Origin: Chryseobacterium sp. UBA6632
GTDB lineage: Bacteria; Bacteroidota; Bacteroidia; Flavobacteriales; Weeksellaceae
NCBI GenBank assembly: GCA_002455915.1
Contig: DKLU01000433.1
Coordinates: forward strand, 1 to 6,359
Direction: 5' to 3'
Length of the DNA stretch: 6,359 bases
Made by a program: the position numbers and the translations under genes. This document shows, one piece after another, positions 1 through 5,920 of the stretch. Each line of letters opens with the position of its first letter. The stretch's first letter is position 1. Below the pieces are notes generated by a model that searched no databases, was not told where the DNA came from, and saw nothing but the letters and a program-made list of their open reading frames with translations.

Positions 1-1
1 T

Positions 2-328
2 TATAAAAAGCACGGTTTTACAATGATTCCCAAAATGGAAAATCACGATGTTCATCATTTATTGACGGACTTTGGAACCAACTTCGAAGACGAAATCGCC
101 ATGCAGTTTCTTTTGTTAGGAAACGGAAAACTCAATGCTCATTTGCTGGCGGCTATTGTTTTGGGAGCTATTATTCTTCCGGAATATGCCAAAATATATC
201 TGAAGGCTTATCGAAAAGGTCAAAATATGAGAACCTTCCATCATATGGATTTTGAAGAATTACTTTGGCAGAATTTCGAACATGTGAAAGATTTTATTCA
301 ACAAAAACAATCTCCGGTTTTATATTAA
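2..328 (+). CDS. Coq4-family protein, C-terminal part (5' end outside window)
   Basis: The reading frame is open from base 2 with no stop upstream, so the gene begins outside the window; the ATG at 23 is probably internal. The visible 108 residues hold the Coq4 hallmark HDxxH-x11-E: HDVHH at visible residues 15-19 and Glu at residue 31 (bases 44-94), which is the zinc-binding motif of the family. A hydrophobic helix (about residues 47-59) and a second conserved-looking HH (HHMDFEELL) follow. Coq4 proteins act in coenzyme Q biosynthesis in eukaryotes and some bacteria, and usually exceed 200 residues, so roughly the N-terminal half is missing here. Bacteroidota normally make menaquinone, so the role in this host is unknown and no gene symbol is given. 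The next gene starts 49 bp downstream on the same strand. The family call rests on the motif and overall look, without a search. Confidence 0.72.
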   Translation, partial: YKKHGFTMIPKMENHDVHHLLTDFGTNFEDEIAMQFLLLGNGKLNAHLLAAIVLGAIILPEYAKIYLKAYRKGQNMRTFHHMDFEELLWQNFEHVKDFIQQKQSPVLY

Positions 329-377
329 AACTGAATCTCAATATCTTCTAATTTTTAAATCTTTAAAATAAAAAAAC

Positions 378-1748
378 ATGAAAACACATCGCTATATATT
401 TCTTACAACATTGGTATTCACCGTACTATTCTACGATCAAAGTCTAGGCTTAAATCTAGGAATTCTTGGCGTGGTATACGCTTGTCTTACACTTTACAGA
501 ACTTCCGAAAAAAACAGAACAAGAACTTTTCTTACTCTGTTTACCACAAGCATTTTATCTAGTATTGCGTTTGCTTGGTACGGTGATTTTCCATCATTTT
601 TGGCAGTTGCATTTTCGCTTTTGCTGTTGTCATTTTTATCGAAAAACAGAAGAACAAAACCCTTACTGTTGATCCCGATTTTTATTACTAATTTTTTCAC
701 TTTTATCTGCCGGTTTTTCAGTTTTGATGATTGGCTTCCAAAAAGAAATATCTCGGGCGTTTGGCAGAAAACGTTGGCATTCATCTTAATTCCATTAATT
801 TTTGTAAGTATTTTCTTCGGAATTTATTCGGCAGGAAGCGATCATTTTGCCAGCCTTTTCAGTGATTACGAATTAGATCTTAATCTTTGGGAAGTCATTT
901 GTCTTTCTGCGATTGGTTTTTTCATTGCTTTTAATTACTGGAATTATGTTGTAGAAAAATATATCTACAAACAAAATCACATTTTGGATCATCATTTTCA
1001 GGAGAAAGATAAAATTCAGAAACAAACCTATTCTTTTCTTGATCTTGATTCCGAAAGAATGAGCGGTGTGATTTCTTTTCTTTCATTAAATGTATTGTTG
1101 ATATTTTTCATCATTACCTTTAATTATGAACAATTTTATGAAGTTACCAAAACGCCCAATCAATTGTCGGAAGAAACGCACGAAAGAGTAGGAGCGGTGA
1201 TTGGTTCTATTATCATGGCGATTTTGGTTATTATGTTTTATTTTAAATCGAATTTCAATTTTGATCCGAAAGCTGGTTTAATGAAACTTTTAGCAAAAAT
1301 CTGGATTGTTTTAAATGCTGTTTTGGTTTTTTCTGCAATGGCAAAAAACACAGAATACATTATTAATTATGGAATGACGTATAAAAGATTAGGAGTGTAT
1401 GCTTTTCTTATTTTATCATTAATTGGTTTAATTCTTACGTTCATTAAAATTCAGAAACAAAAGAAAAATGCTTTTCTGTTCAATACGATGGCGTGGTATT
1501 TTTACGGAACATTGTTGGTGGTAAGCTTCATCAATTGGGGCGGAATCATTACTTCTTATAATATGGATCGTAAAGATTTTGATTTAGATTATCACTTTAG
1601 AGAATTTTTCTTCAATAAAAAACAGTTGCTAGAATATGCTGAAGAAAAACATGACGGAAAATTAAGAAAAGAAATTTTAGAAAAGGTTCAGCCTGACAAA
1701 AATGAAAAATTTCTTTCAAAAGTTATTTATTATCAAACGGTAAAATAA
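378..1748 (+). CDS. Polytopic inner-membrane protein, DUF4173/DUF4153-like
   Basis: This 456-residue protein is dominated by hydrophobic segments. By eye about 12 membrane helices lie near residues 5-20, 24-40, 51-67, 70-87, 95-112, 132-151, 170-190, 231-249, 271-289, 304-321, 337-357 and 368-391. They are followed by a charged C-terminal tail of about 65 residues that is probably soluble. The stretch NYGMTYKRLGVYAF (residues 330-343) followed by GLILTFIKI matches my memory of the DUF4173/DUF4153 membrane families of Bacteroidota and Firmicutes, whose function is not established. There are no ATPase, protease or transporter signature motifs. The ATG at 378 follows an A-rich leader (ATAAAAAAAC) with no Shine-Dalgarno sequence, as is usual for this phylum. 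The 49-bp gap to the Coq4-like gene allows co-transcription but does not prove it. The membrane location is secure; the family name is less so. Confidence 0.75.
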   Translation: MKTHRYIFLTTLVFTVLFYDQSLGLNLGILGVVYACLTLYRTSEKNRTRTFLTLFTTSILSSIAFAWYGDFPSFLAVAFSLLLLSFLSKNRRTKPLLLIPIFITNFFTFICRFFSFDDWLPKRNISGVWQKTLAFILIPLIFVSIFFGIYSAGSDHFASLFSDYELDLNLWEVICLSAIGFFIAFNYWNYVVEKYIYKQNHILDHHFQEKDKIQKQTYSFLDLDSERMSGVISFLSLNVLLIFFIITFNYEQFYEVTKTPNQLSEETHERVGAVIGSIIMAILVIMFYFKSNFNFDPKAGLMKLLAKIWIVLNAVLVFSAMAKNTEYIINYGMTYKRLGVYAFLILSLIGLILTFIKIQKQKKNAFLFNTMAWYFYGTLLVVSFINWGGIITSYNMDRKDFDLDYHFREFFFNKKQLLEYAEEKHDGKLRKEILEKVQPDKNEKFLSKVIYYQTVK

Positions 1749-1920
1749 CGAATTTGTTAAATTTTAACCATTATTAAGCTGATTTTATTTGAAAGAATCA
1801 AAAATTGAATGATTTCTCTCATAAATCTGCAATAGAATCGGTTTCCACAAAGGTAATGGAACAGTTTTGGTAGTAAAATTGGCTCGTGAGTTTTAGACTC
1901 ATCATTAAAAAATAATTATT

Positions 1921-2460
1921 ATGAAAAAAATCTTATTACTAATCCCATTACTAATCATTTCATGTAAAAAAGACGCTCTGGTTTCAGAAAATCCAAGTCA
2001 GGATTCTGTGGCTGTTTCTGAGCAAAAAAATCCAGATTCAGGAATTGATTCTGTGGCGATTAGAAAAAGAGATTCTATTGTAAACAACGCTCCGGTAACC
2101 AAAGAAGTTTTGAAAAAAGGAGTGATGAGAAACGAAAAAGAGGGACAAATCGTGAGAACTGCCGATGCTGAACAACTTCCTTTCAAATTAGGCGAACAGT
2201 TTACAAAAGACGGTCAGGAGTTGGTGTTGAAATTAACCAATTATACAAAACCAACGATCAAAGCTTCAATTGCAACAAAAGAAAAAGATTTCAATATTCG
2301 ATTTAATCAGATAAAATTACCAAACGGCGATTACGACGGGCCTTTCAGCAGAGAAATTACTTACGATGTGAAAGGAAAAGGTGAAGTTTGGTTAATCATC
2401 GGAAAAAGCAATATGGCTTCAGGAAATACTACAGGAAGTTTTACTGTAAGTGTAGAATAA
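1921..2460 (+). CDS. Predicted lipoprotein, function unknown
   Basis: This protein has 179 residues. The N-terminus is a type II signal peptide: MKK, a hydrophobic core, and the lipobox IISC with Cys15 as the lipidated residue. Lys-Lys-Asp follows the Cys, and charged residues just after the Cys can act as a surface-export signal in some Bacteroidota, but this match is weak. Residues 16-80 are polar, rich in Ser, Asp and Lys, and probably a flexible tether. Residues 85-179 alternate hydrophobic and polar positions and look like a small beta-sandwich (for example GEVWLIIGKSNMASGN near 154-169). I recognise no enzyme motif. A 172-bp intergenic stretch precedes the gene and I saw no convincing promoter in it. 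The ATG is preceded by AAAAAATAATTATT with no Shine-Dalgarno sequence. Lipoprotein status is well supported; no function can be given. Confidence 0.85.
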   Translation: MKKILLLIPLLIISCKKDALVSENPSQDSVAVSEQKNPDSGIDSVAIRKRDSIVNNAPVTKEVLKKGVMRNEKEGQIVRTADAEQLPFKLGEQFTKDGQELVLKLTNYTKPTIKASIATKEKDFNIRFNQIKLPNGDYDGPFSREITYDVKGKGEVWLIIGKSNMASGNTTGSFTVSVE

Positions 2461-2470
2461 TTTTAAGCAT

Positions 2471-2499
2471 TTTGGTATAATTTCTGCAAAGTACTTTTT
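2471..2499 (+). promoter_or_regulatory. Possible Bacteroidota-type promoter for the second lipoprotein
   Basis: TTTG at 2471-2474, a 17-bp spacer, then TACTTTTT at 2492-2499. The Bacteroidota vegetative promoter is TTTG about 17-23 bp upstream of TAnnTTTG, so this matches except for the last base. Transcription would begin around 2505, giving a leader of about 10 nt before the ATG at 2516. In such AT-rich DNA this match could occur by chance. Confidence 0.3.
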
Positions 2500-2515
2500 A
2501 TTAAATTTAAATATT

Positions 2516-3028
2516 ATGAAAAATATATTTTTGACCGCTATGGTTGCTTCAGTTGCTCTTGTGAGCTGCGGTACGGTGCAGTCGCTGGTACAAAATACAT
2601 TTCCTTATACTGCTAATGTGTTGGTTTCTACGGGAGTTCCTGCAGATAAAGAAGTTTCTTCTACGTCCACGGCTTCCAATGTTCAGACTTGGTTTGGCGG
2701 AAACAATAATGCACAGATTAAAGACGTAAGAATTTCGGATGCTAAAATCTCAGTAGTCTCACCTTCAGGAGGTAATTTAAGCGCTTTAAAATCGATAAAA
2801 GTATTTATTTCGTCCAGCGGAACGGGAGAAAAATTGGTGGCATCAAGATCTAATATTTCTTCAAATTCATCAAGCTTAAATCTTGATCTGAATGATACAG
2901 GGTTCTTAGATTCAGTGGTTAAAAGTTCAGGATTAACGGTAAGAACTGTTTATGAACTAAAAAATCAGACAAGTTCAGACATGAACTTAAAAATCGCACT
3001 TAATTTTAGCAGCGTGCCTGCAAAATAG
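2516..3028 (+). CDS. Predicted lipoprotein, function unknown
   Basis: This 170-residue protein starts with a short signal peptide ending in the lipobox LVSC, with Cys18 lipidated; Gly-Thr-Val-Gln follows, with no acidic surface-export signal. The mature part is rich in Ser, Thr, Asn and Val with few aromatic residues. It alternates like beta strands, notably KDVRISDAKISVVSP (residues 69-83), SIKVFISSSGTGEKLVASRS (88-107) and LTVRTVYELKN (140-150), and ends in MNLKIALNFS (157-166). This is consistent with a beta-sandwich envelope protein. I do not recognise a named family, and it shows no visible similarity to the lipoprotein gene 55 bp upstream. It is the last gene of the rightward group, followed by a strong terminator. 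It may be transcribed from its own promoter at about 2471-2499 or read through from upstream. Confidence 0.85.
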   Translation: MKNIFLTAMVASVALVSCGTVQSLVQNTFPYTANVLVSTGVPADKEVSSTSTASNVQTWFGGNNNAQIKDVRISDAKISVVSPSGGNLSALKSIKVFISSSGTGEKLVASRSNISSNSSSLNLDLNDTGFLDSVVKSSGLTVRTVYELKNQTSSDMNLKIALNFSSVPAK

Positions 3029-3052
3029 TTTTTATAAAAGTTTATTTAGGGG

Positions 3053-3091
3053 AAAACGTCTTTCAAATTTTTTGAAAGACGTTTTATTTTT
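3053..3091 (+). terminator. Rho-independent terminator with a perfect 15-bp stem
   Basis: The arm AAAACGTCTTTCAAA (3053-3067) is exactly complementary to TTTGAAAGACGTTTT (3071-3085), with a 3-nt loop of T. ATTTTT follows on the + strand. It lies 25 bp past the stop of the lipoprotein gene and between convergent genes. On the opposite strand the stem itself ends in four T but runs into CCCC, so it would work less well for the leftward FKBP transcript, though a bidirectional role is possible. Confidence 0.88.
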
Positions 3092-3117
3092 GTATGATAA
3101 GCTCGAAATCGGAGAGG

Positions 3118-3133
3118 AATCTAGATTAATCTA
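3118..3133. repeat. Two overlapping short palindromes
   Basis: AATCTAGATT (3118-3127) and TAGATTAATCTA (3122-3133) are both perfect palindromes and overlap by six bases. They lie in the 108-bp gap between the terminator and the end of the FKBP gene, 61 bp beyond the FKBP stop. There is no T-tract, so this is not a classic terminator. It may be a chance product of AT-rich sequence. Confidence 0.3.
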
Positions 3134-3193
3134 AACTTCTTTAAGACGAATAATAATAAACCTCCCTCATCCATCTTCCCGCCTCATTACTGA

Positions 3194-3880
3194 TTACTTA
3201 AAATCTACCAATTCAATATCAAAGATAAGAGTTGCTCCCGGAGGAATTACACCACCTGCACCGTTATCACCGTATGCTAGATCAGATGGAATATAGAATC
3301 TGTATTGAGCGCCTTTGCTCATTAACTGCATACCTTCTGTCCAACCTTTGATAACATTGGAAAGACCTAGCTCGATAGGTTTACCTCCTTGTTTTTCAGT
3401 AGAATCGAACACAGTTCCGTCCATCAATTTTCCTGTATAGATTACAGTTGCAGTACTTGCTGCTGTTGGTTTTGCTTTTTTATCGCCTTCTTTCAAAACT
3501 TCATATTGTAATCCGCTTGCAGTCGTTACAATTTTTTTATTTTGCTTGTTTTTAGCTAAAAATTCAGCGCCTTTCTTTTTGTTTTCTTCTGCTTGTACTT
3601 TTGCTTCAGCCTGCTTTTTTTCAGCTTGCTTTTGCATGAAGCCTTGTAAGAAAGTTCCCATTTCTTCTTTCGGAAGAGCCGTTGCTTTACCTGTAAATTC
3701 GTCTTTTATTGCTTGAGACAAAAGGTTAGCATCTATTGTAAACCCTTGTCTTTTTAAGTTTTGAGCGATATCTAAACCAATATAGTAAGATGCTTTCTGC
3801 TCATCTGTATAGTTTGCTGTTTGAGCAAATGCAAAGTTAACTCCTGTTAAAAGAACTAAAGTAATTAAGGTTTTTTTCAT
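3194..3880 (-). CDS. Secreted FKBP-type peptidyl-prolyl cis-trans isomerase (Mip/FkpA-like)
   Basis: This 228-residue protein should catalyse cis-trans isomerisation of Xaa-Pro bonds to help proteins fold outside the cytoplasm. Residues 1-19 form a signal peptide ending AFA before Gln20; there is no lipobox. Residues 24-110 resemble the helical FKBP_N dimerisation domain of Mip/FkpA proteins (DEQKASYYIGLDIAQNLKRQ) and end in a long Lys/Gln/Ala/Glu-rich helix (84-110). The FKBP_C catalytic domain spans about 118-228 and keeps the expected pocket residues: Tyr148 in VIYTG, Phe158-Asp159 in VFDS, Val176-Ile177 and Trp180 in VIKGW, Tyr203 in LAYG, Ile212-Pro213 in VIPPG, and Phe220 in LIFDIELVDF. 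It is the last gene of the leftward cluster, 31 bp after dtd. The start has an A-rich leader. Length and domain order are normal for the family. Confidence 0.95.
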   Translation of the reverse strand: MKKTLITLVLLTGVNFAFAQTANYTDEQKASYYIGLDIAQNLKRQGFTIDANLLSQAIKDEFTGKATALPKEEMGTFLQGFMQKQAEKKQAEAKVQAEENKKKGAEFLAKNKQNKKIVTTASGLQYEVLKEGDKKAKPTAASTATVIYTGKLMDGTVFDSTEKQGGKPIELGLSNVIKGWTEGMQLMSKGAQYRFYIPSDLAYGDNGAGGVIPPGATLIFDIELVDFK

Positions 3881-3911
3881 TTTTTGAATTAATTATTTTT
3901 CTGTTGTAAAT

Positions 3912-4361
3912 TTAAGCTTTTGTAATGGAATCCATCACGATTGTTACCGGTCCATCATTTATTAATGAAACTTTCATGTCGGCTCCAAAAATACCACTTT
4001 CTGTTTTTAAACCCGATTTTGAAATTTCTTCTTTAAAATATTCAAAAAGAGGAATGGCTTTATCCGGTTTTGCTGCTCTTATGAAAGATGGTCGGTTTCC
4101 TTTTTTATAATCTGCGATTAATGTAAACTGACTGATACAAAGGATTTCTCCATTGATGTCTTTTACCGAAAGATTTAATTTATCATCTTCGTCTCCGAAA
4201 ATTCTTAAGTTTAAAACCTTCTGAACGAGCCAATCTGCATCTGCTTTTTCGTCATTTTCATCAATACCAATTAAAAGCATTAATCCTTTTCCGATTTCCC
4301 CGACAATTTTTCCGTCAACTTTTACACTCGATTCGGAAACTCTCTGTATTACTGCTTTCAT
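3912..4361 (-). CDS. dtd: D-aminoacyl-tRNA deacylase
   Basis: This cytoplasmic enzyme of 149 residues hydrolyses D-amino acids (and glycine mischarged on tRNA-Ala) from tRNA, preventing their use in translation. Both diagnostic motifs are present: SQFTL at residues 77-81 and the Gly-cisPro motif in NDGPVT at 135-140, which give the chiral selector of the homodimeric active site. The N-terminus MKAVIQRVSESSVKVDG, the GKGLMLLIGI strand (24-33) and GNRPSF (88-93) are also typical, and the length is that of the bacterial family. The start at 4361 is natural because the family begins MKAVIQRV. The stop of the upstream Rieske-like gene lies only 3 bp away, so the two are almost certainly co-transcribed. 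There is no sign of damage. Confidence 0.97.
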   Translation of the reverse strand: MKAVIQRVSESSVKVDGKIVGEIGKGLMLLIGIDENDEKADADWLVQKVLNLRIFGDEDDKLNLSVKDINGEILCISQFTLIADYKKGNRPSFIRAAKPDKAIPLFEYFKEEISKSGLKTESGIFGADMKVSLINDGPVTIVMDSITKA

Positions 4362-4364
4362 TTT

Positions 4365-4823
4365 TTAGAAATAAATATTAACTGTGTTACTCGAAGAATC
4401 GTAGTTTACCGGATATGTTTTTGGCGGAAGACTTGTTGCACTTCCGTCTGTGGGTTGCCCTGTAAGTAAAATCCATTTGGTATTATCTTTAGGACAAAGG
4501 ATACTGATATTGTCTTTCACCTCAAGCGTTGTATTGGTGTCTGGACAAATATGTGGAGCGTTTCTGTCGTAAGCTTTGAAAGTTGTACCCGAAGCACGAA
4601 CAAGAATTAAACCTCTTGTTCCGGATTGCTGCTCATCAATATAAACCCAGCCGCCAACTTGGTTCAGATTAAAGTATGCCGGAAGGTTTAGATTTAAAGT
4701 AACATTGATGGGAGAGCTTGGGAAACAACTTACAGTATCTTCTCGGCTTCCACAAGAATTTATTGCTAAATTATTGAAAATCAATAAAGTGATTATAGAT
4801 AGTATTGAAAAAGTTTTTTTCAT
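4365..4823 (-). CDS. Rieske-fold-like lipoprotein, apparently lacking cluster ligands
   Basis: This 152-residue protein has a signal peptide with lipobox INSC (Cys24 lipidated), so it should be membrane-anchored outside the cytoplasm. Residues 83-140 follow the pattern of Rieske [2Fe-2S] proteins: FKAYDRNAPH (82-91) where these have a Cys-x-His, ILCPKDNTKW (108-117) where they have a Cys-x-x-His, then TGQPTDGSATSLPPKTYPV (121-139), which resembles the closing Rieske segment TGxPxxGPAxxPLxxYxV. By this alignment His91 and Cys110 remain, but the first Cys is Ala89 and the second His is Asp113. A normal [2Fe-2S] cluster is therefore unlikely. Cys33 and Cys93 are extra and could form a disulfide or bind another metal. 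It leads the leftward cluster, 3 bp ahead of dtd. The alignment is by eye, and an unrelated beta-sandwich lipoprotein is the alternative. Confidence 0.8.
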   Translation of the reverse strand: MKKTFSILSIITLLIFNNLAINSCGSREDTVSCFPSSPINVTLNLNLPAYFNLNQVGGWVYIDEQQSGTRGLILVRASGTTFKAYDRNAPHICPDTNTTLEVKDNISILCPKDNTKWILLTGQPTDGSATSLPPKTYPVNYDSSSNTVNIYF

Positions 4824-4840
4824 TTGAATTTAAATTTTTA

Positions 4841-4848
4841 TATATTTG
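4841..4848 (+). promoter_or_regulatory. Promoter -7 box (TATATTTG) upstream of greA
   Basis: TATATTTG is an exact match to the Bacteroidota -7 consensus TAnnTTTG. It lies in the divergent gap between the Rieske-like gene and greA. The nearest upstream TTTG (4823-4826) is only 14 bp away, shorter than the usual 17-23, so the -33 part is weak. Transcription from it would start near 4855, about 78 nt before the greA ATG. Confidence 0.4.
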
Positions 4849-4881
4849 TAAAAATTAAACGATTACAACACGAAAACATTG

Positions 4882-4907
4882 TCCGGCAAATGTCGGATTA
4901 TTTTTTT
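4882..4907 (+). terminator. Terminator-like hairpin in the greA leader (possible attenuator)
   Basis: TCCGGC (4882-4887) can pair with GTCGGA (4892-4897) across an AAAT loop, giving six pairs including one G-T wobble, and A4888 with T4891 may add a seventh. TTATTTTTTT follows directly (4898-4907). That is the layout of an intrinsic terminator on the + strand. No rightward gene ends upstream, because the neighbour at 4365-4823 is on the other strand. It would therefore act on transcripts heading into greA. The stem is short, so efficiency is uncertain. Confidence 0.4.
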
Positions 4908-4932
4908 ATACTAAAACTAAATTTTGAAAATT

Positions 4933-5403
4933 ATGGCAAGCTATGTTACAAAGGAGGGATTAGAGAAAATGAAAGCTGAGCTGGAACAGTTAGAAACTGT
5001 AGAGAGACCAAAGATCACCCAGCAAATCGCAGAAGCTAGAGACAAAGGAGATTTGTCTGAAAATGCAGAGTATGATGCGGCTAAAGAGGCTCAGGGTATG
5101 CTTGAAATGAGAATTTCTAAGCTTAAAGATGTTATTTCTACTTCTAAAATCATAGATGAAAGTCAATTAGATACTTCAAAAGTTTCAATCCTTACAACGG
5201 TGAAGCTTAAAAATAATGCAACAAATCAGGAACAAGTATTTAAATTAGTACCTGATAACGAGAGTGATCTTAAAACAGGAAAAATTTCTGTAAACACACC
5301 AATTGCAAAAGGTTTGCTAGGAAAAGCTGTAGGTGAAACTGCAGACATCACGTTGCCAAACGGAAATAAATTGTCTTTCGAAGTATTAGACATTACTCTA
5401 TAA
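4933..5403 (+). CDS. greA: Transcription elongation factor GreA
   Basis: GreA enters the secondary channel of backtracked RNA polymerase and stimulates cleavage of the RNA 3' end, rescuing stalled complexes. The product has 156 residues, normal for the family. The N-terminal coiled coil (about 1-75) carries the diagnostic tip ARDKGDLSENAEYDAAKEAQ (residues 35-54), with acidic Asp40 and Glu43 that help position the catalytic metal. The C-terminal FKBP-like domain (about 83-156) includes NTPIAKGLLGKAVGE (121-135). I chose the ATG at 4933 (MASYVTKEGL) over an in-frame TTG at 4924, because the family begins at this point and ATG is the better codon. The leader holds a promoter-like box and a terminator-like hairpin. 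The HIT gene follows after 64 bp, an arrangement I recall as common in Bacteroidota. Confidence 0.97.
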   Translation: MASYVTKEGLEKMKAELEQLETVERPKITQQIAEARDKGDLSENAEYDAAKEAQGMLEMRISKLKDVISTSKIIDESQLDTSKVSILTTVKLKNNATNQEQVFKLVPDNESDLKTGKISVNTPIAKGLLGKAVGETADITLPNGNKLSFEVLDITL

Positions 5404-5467
5404 TTAAAGATTAACAATTAATAATTGAATTTTTAGAACGGATATTTTAAACTAATTTCTAATAAAA

Positions 5468-5800
5468 ATGAGCACAATATTCACAAAGATCATCAACGGA
5501 GAAATTCCTTCCTATAAAATTGCCGAAGATGAAAACTTTATTGCATTTTTGGATGCGATGCCTTTGGTAAAAGGTCACACATTGGTAGTTCCTAAAAAGG
5601 AAGTAGATTTAATTTTTGATCTGGAAAGCGAAGAGTATAAAAACCTTTGGGGTTTTGCTCAGGAAGTGGCCAAGAAAGTAAAAAATGCAATTCCGTGTGT
5701 GAGAGTAGGGGTGGCAGTTGTGGGATTAGAAGTTCCTCATGCTCATATTCATTTGATTCCTCTCAATAAAATGGAAGATATGAATTTTAGAAAAAAATAA
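5468..5800 (+). CDS. HIT-family nucleotide-binding protein, C-terminally truncated
   Basis: Histidine-triad (HINT-branch) proteins hydrolyse nucleotide phosphoramidates and related substrates in the cytoplasm. The triad HAHIH is at residues 91-95 (His91, His93, His95; His93 is the expected nucleophile) in VPHAHIHLIPL. Other family marks are IFTKIINGEIPSYKI (4-18), FLDAMPLVKGHTLVVPK (27-43) and a helix at 53-73. The product is 110 residues, whereas flavobacterial homologues are as I recall near 130, continuing after MEDMNF with a C-terminal helix. Here the frame ends in Arg-Lys-Lys-stop in a run of seven A (5791-5797). The catalytic core is complete but the C-terminal segment is missing. The DNA beyond the stop changes character and leads to a gene of foreign type, so I read this as truncation by a junction. 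A frameshift in the A-run is the alternative. Confidence 0.85.
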   Translation: MSTIFTKIINGEIPSYKIAEDENFIAFLDAMPLVKGHTLVVPKKEVDLIFDLESEEYKNLWGFAQEVAKKVKNAIPCVRVGVAVVGLEVPHAHIHLIPLNKMEDMNFRKK

Positions 5801-5868
5801 CTGAGAAACATTTAAAAGTATTGAAACATAGCGGGGTTACAGCAAAAGCATTTTATCTCTTATGGTGA

Positions 5869-5891
5869 ATATAGCCGCTATATAACGGCCT
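5869..5891. promoter_or_regulatory. Inverted-repeat operator-like site and sigma70/sigmaS-like -10 region
   Basis: ATATAGC-C-GCTATAT (5869-5883) is a perfect 15-bp interrupted palindrome. The second half overlaps GCTATATAAC (5877-5886), which resembles a sigmaS-type extended -10. A canonical TATAAT also occurs just after, at 5893-5898. ATAGCCG (5871-5877) can pair with CGGCCTAT (5886-5893) with one bulged base. No good -35 was found. The site lies 30-50 bp ahead of the KGG gene and resembles a proteobacterial promoter more than a Bacteroidota one. Confidence 0.4.
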
Positions 5892-5920
5892 ATATAATTT
5901 TAATAGAGGAAGAGATAATC

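Noticed and set aside
494..784. Leftward 96-residue open frame within the membrane-protein gene
   Set aside because: It is antisense to a well-supported 456-residue membrane protein and has no recognisable motif; a shadow frame.
1756..1768. GTTAAA-T-TTTAAC palindrome after the membrane-protein gene
   Set aside because: The stem is only 6 bp with a single-base centre, nearly all A/T, and no T-tract follows; not enough for a terminator or operator.
1882..1905. TGAGT-TTTAG-ACTCA hairpin upstream of the first lipoprotein
   Set aside because: It is a 5-bp stem followed by A-rich sequence rather than T; too weak to call a regulatory element.
1998..2186. Leftward 62-residue open frame within the first lipoprotein gene
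   Set aside because: It is antisense to a gene with a clear signal peptide and shows no motif of its own.
3925..4110. Rightward 61-residue open frame within dtd
   Set aside because: It is antisense to an intact dtd with both catalytic motifs.
4924..4932. In-frame TTG as an earlier greA start
   Set aside because: It would add only three residues before the family-typical start MASYVTKEGL; the ATG at 4933 is the better choice.
5791..5868. Frameshift in the seven-A run as the cause of the short HIT protein
   Set aside because: Shifting the frame reads 23 more codons (ITEKHLKVLKH and on) to a stop at 5866-5868, which would give a normal total length. The residues do not look like the HIT C-terminus I know, so a junction is preferred, but this remains possible and a read check would settle it.
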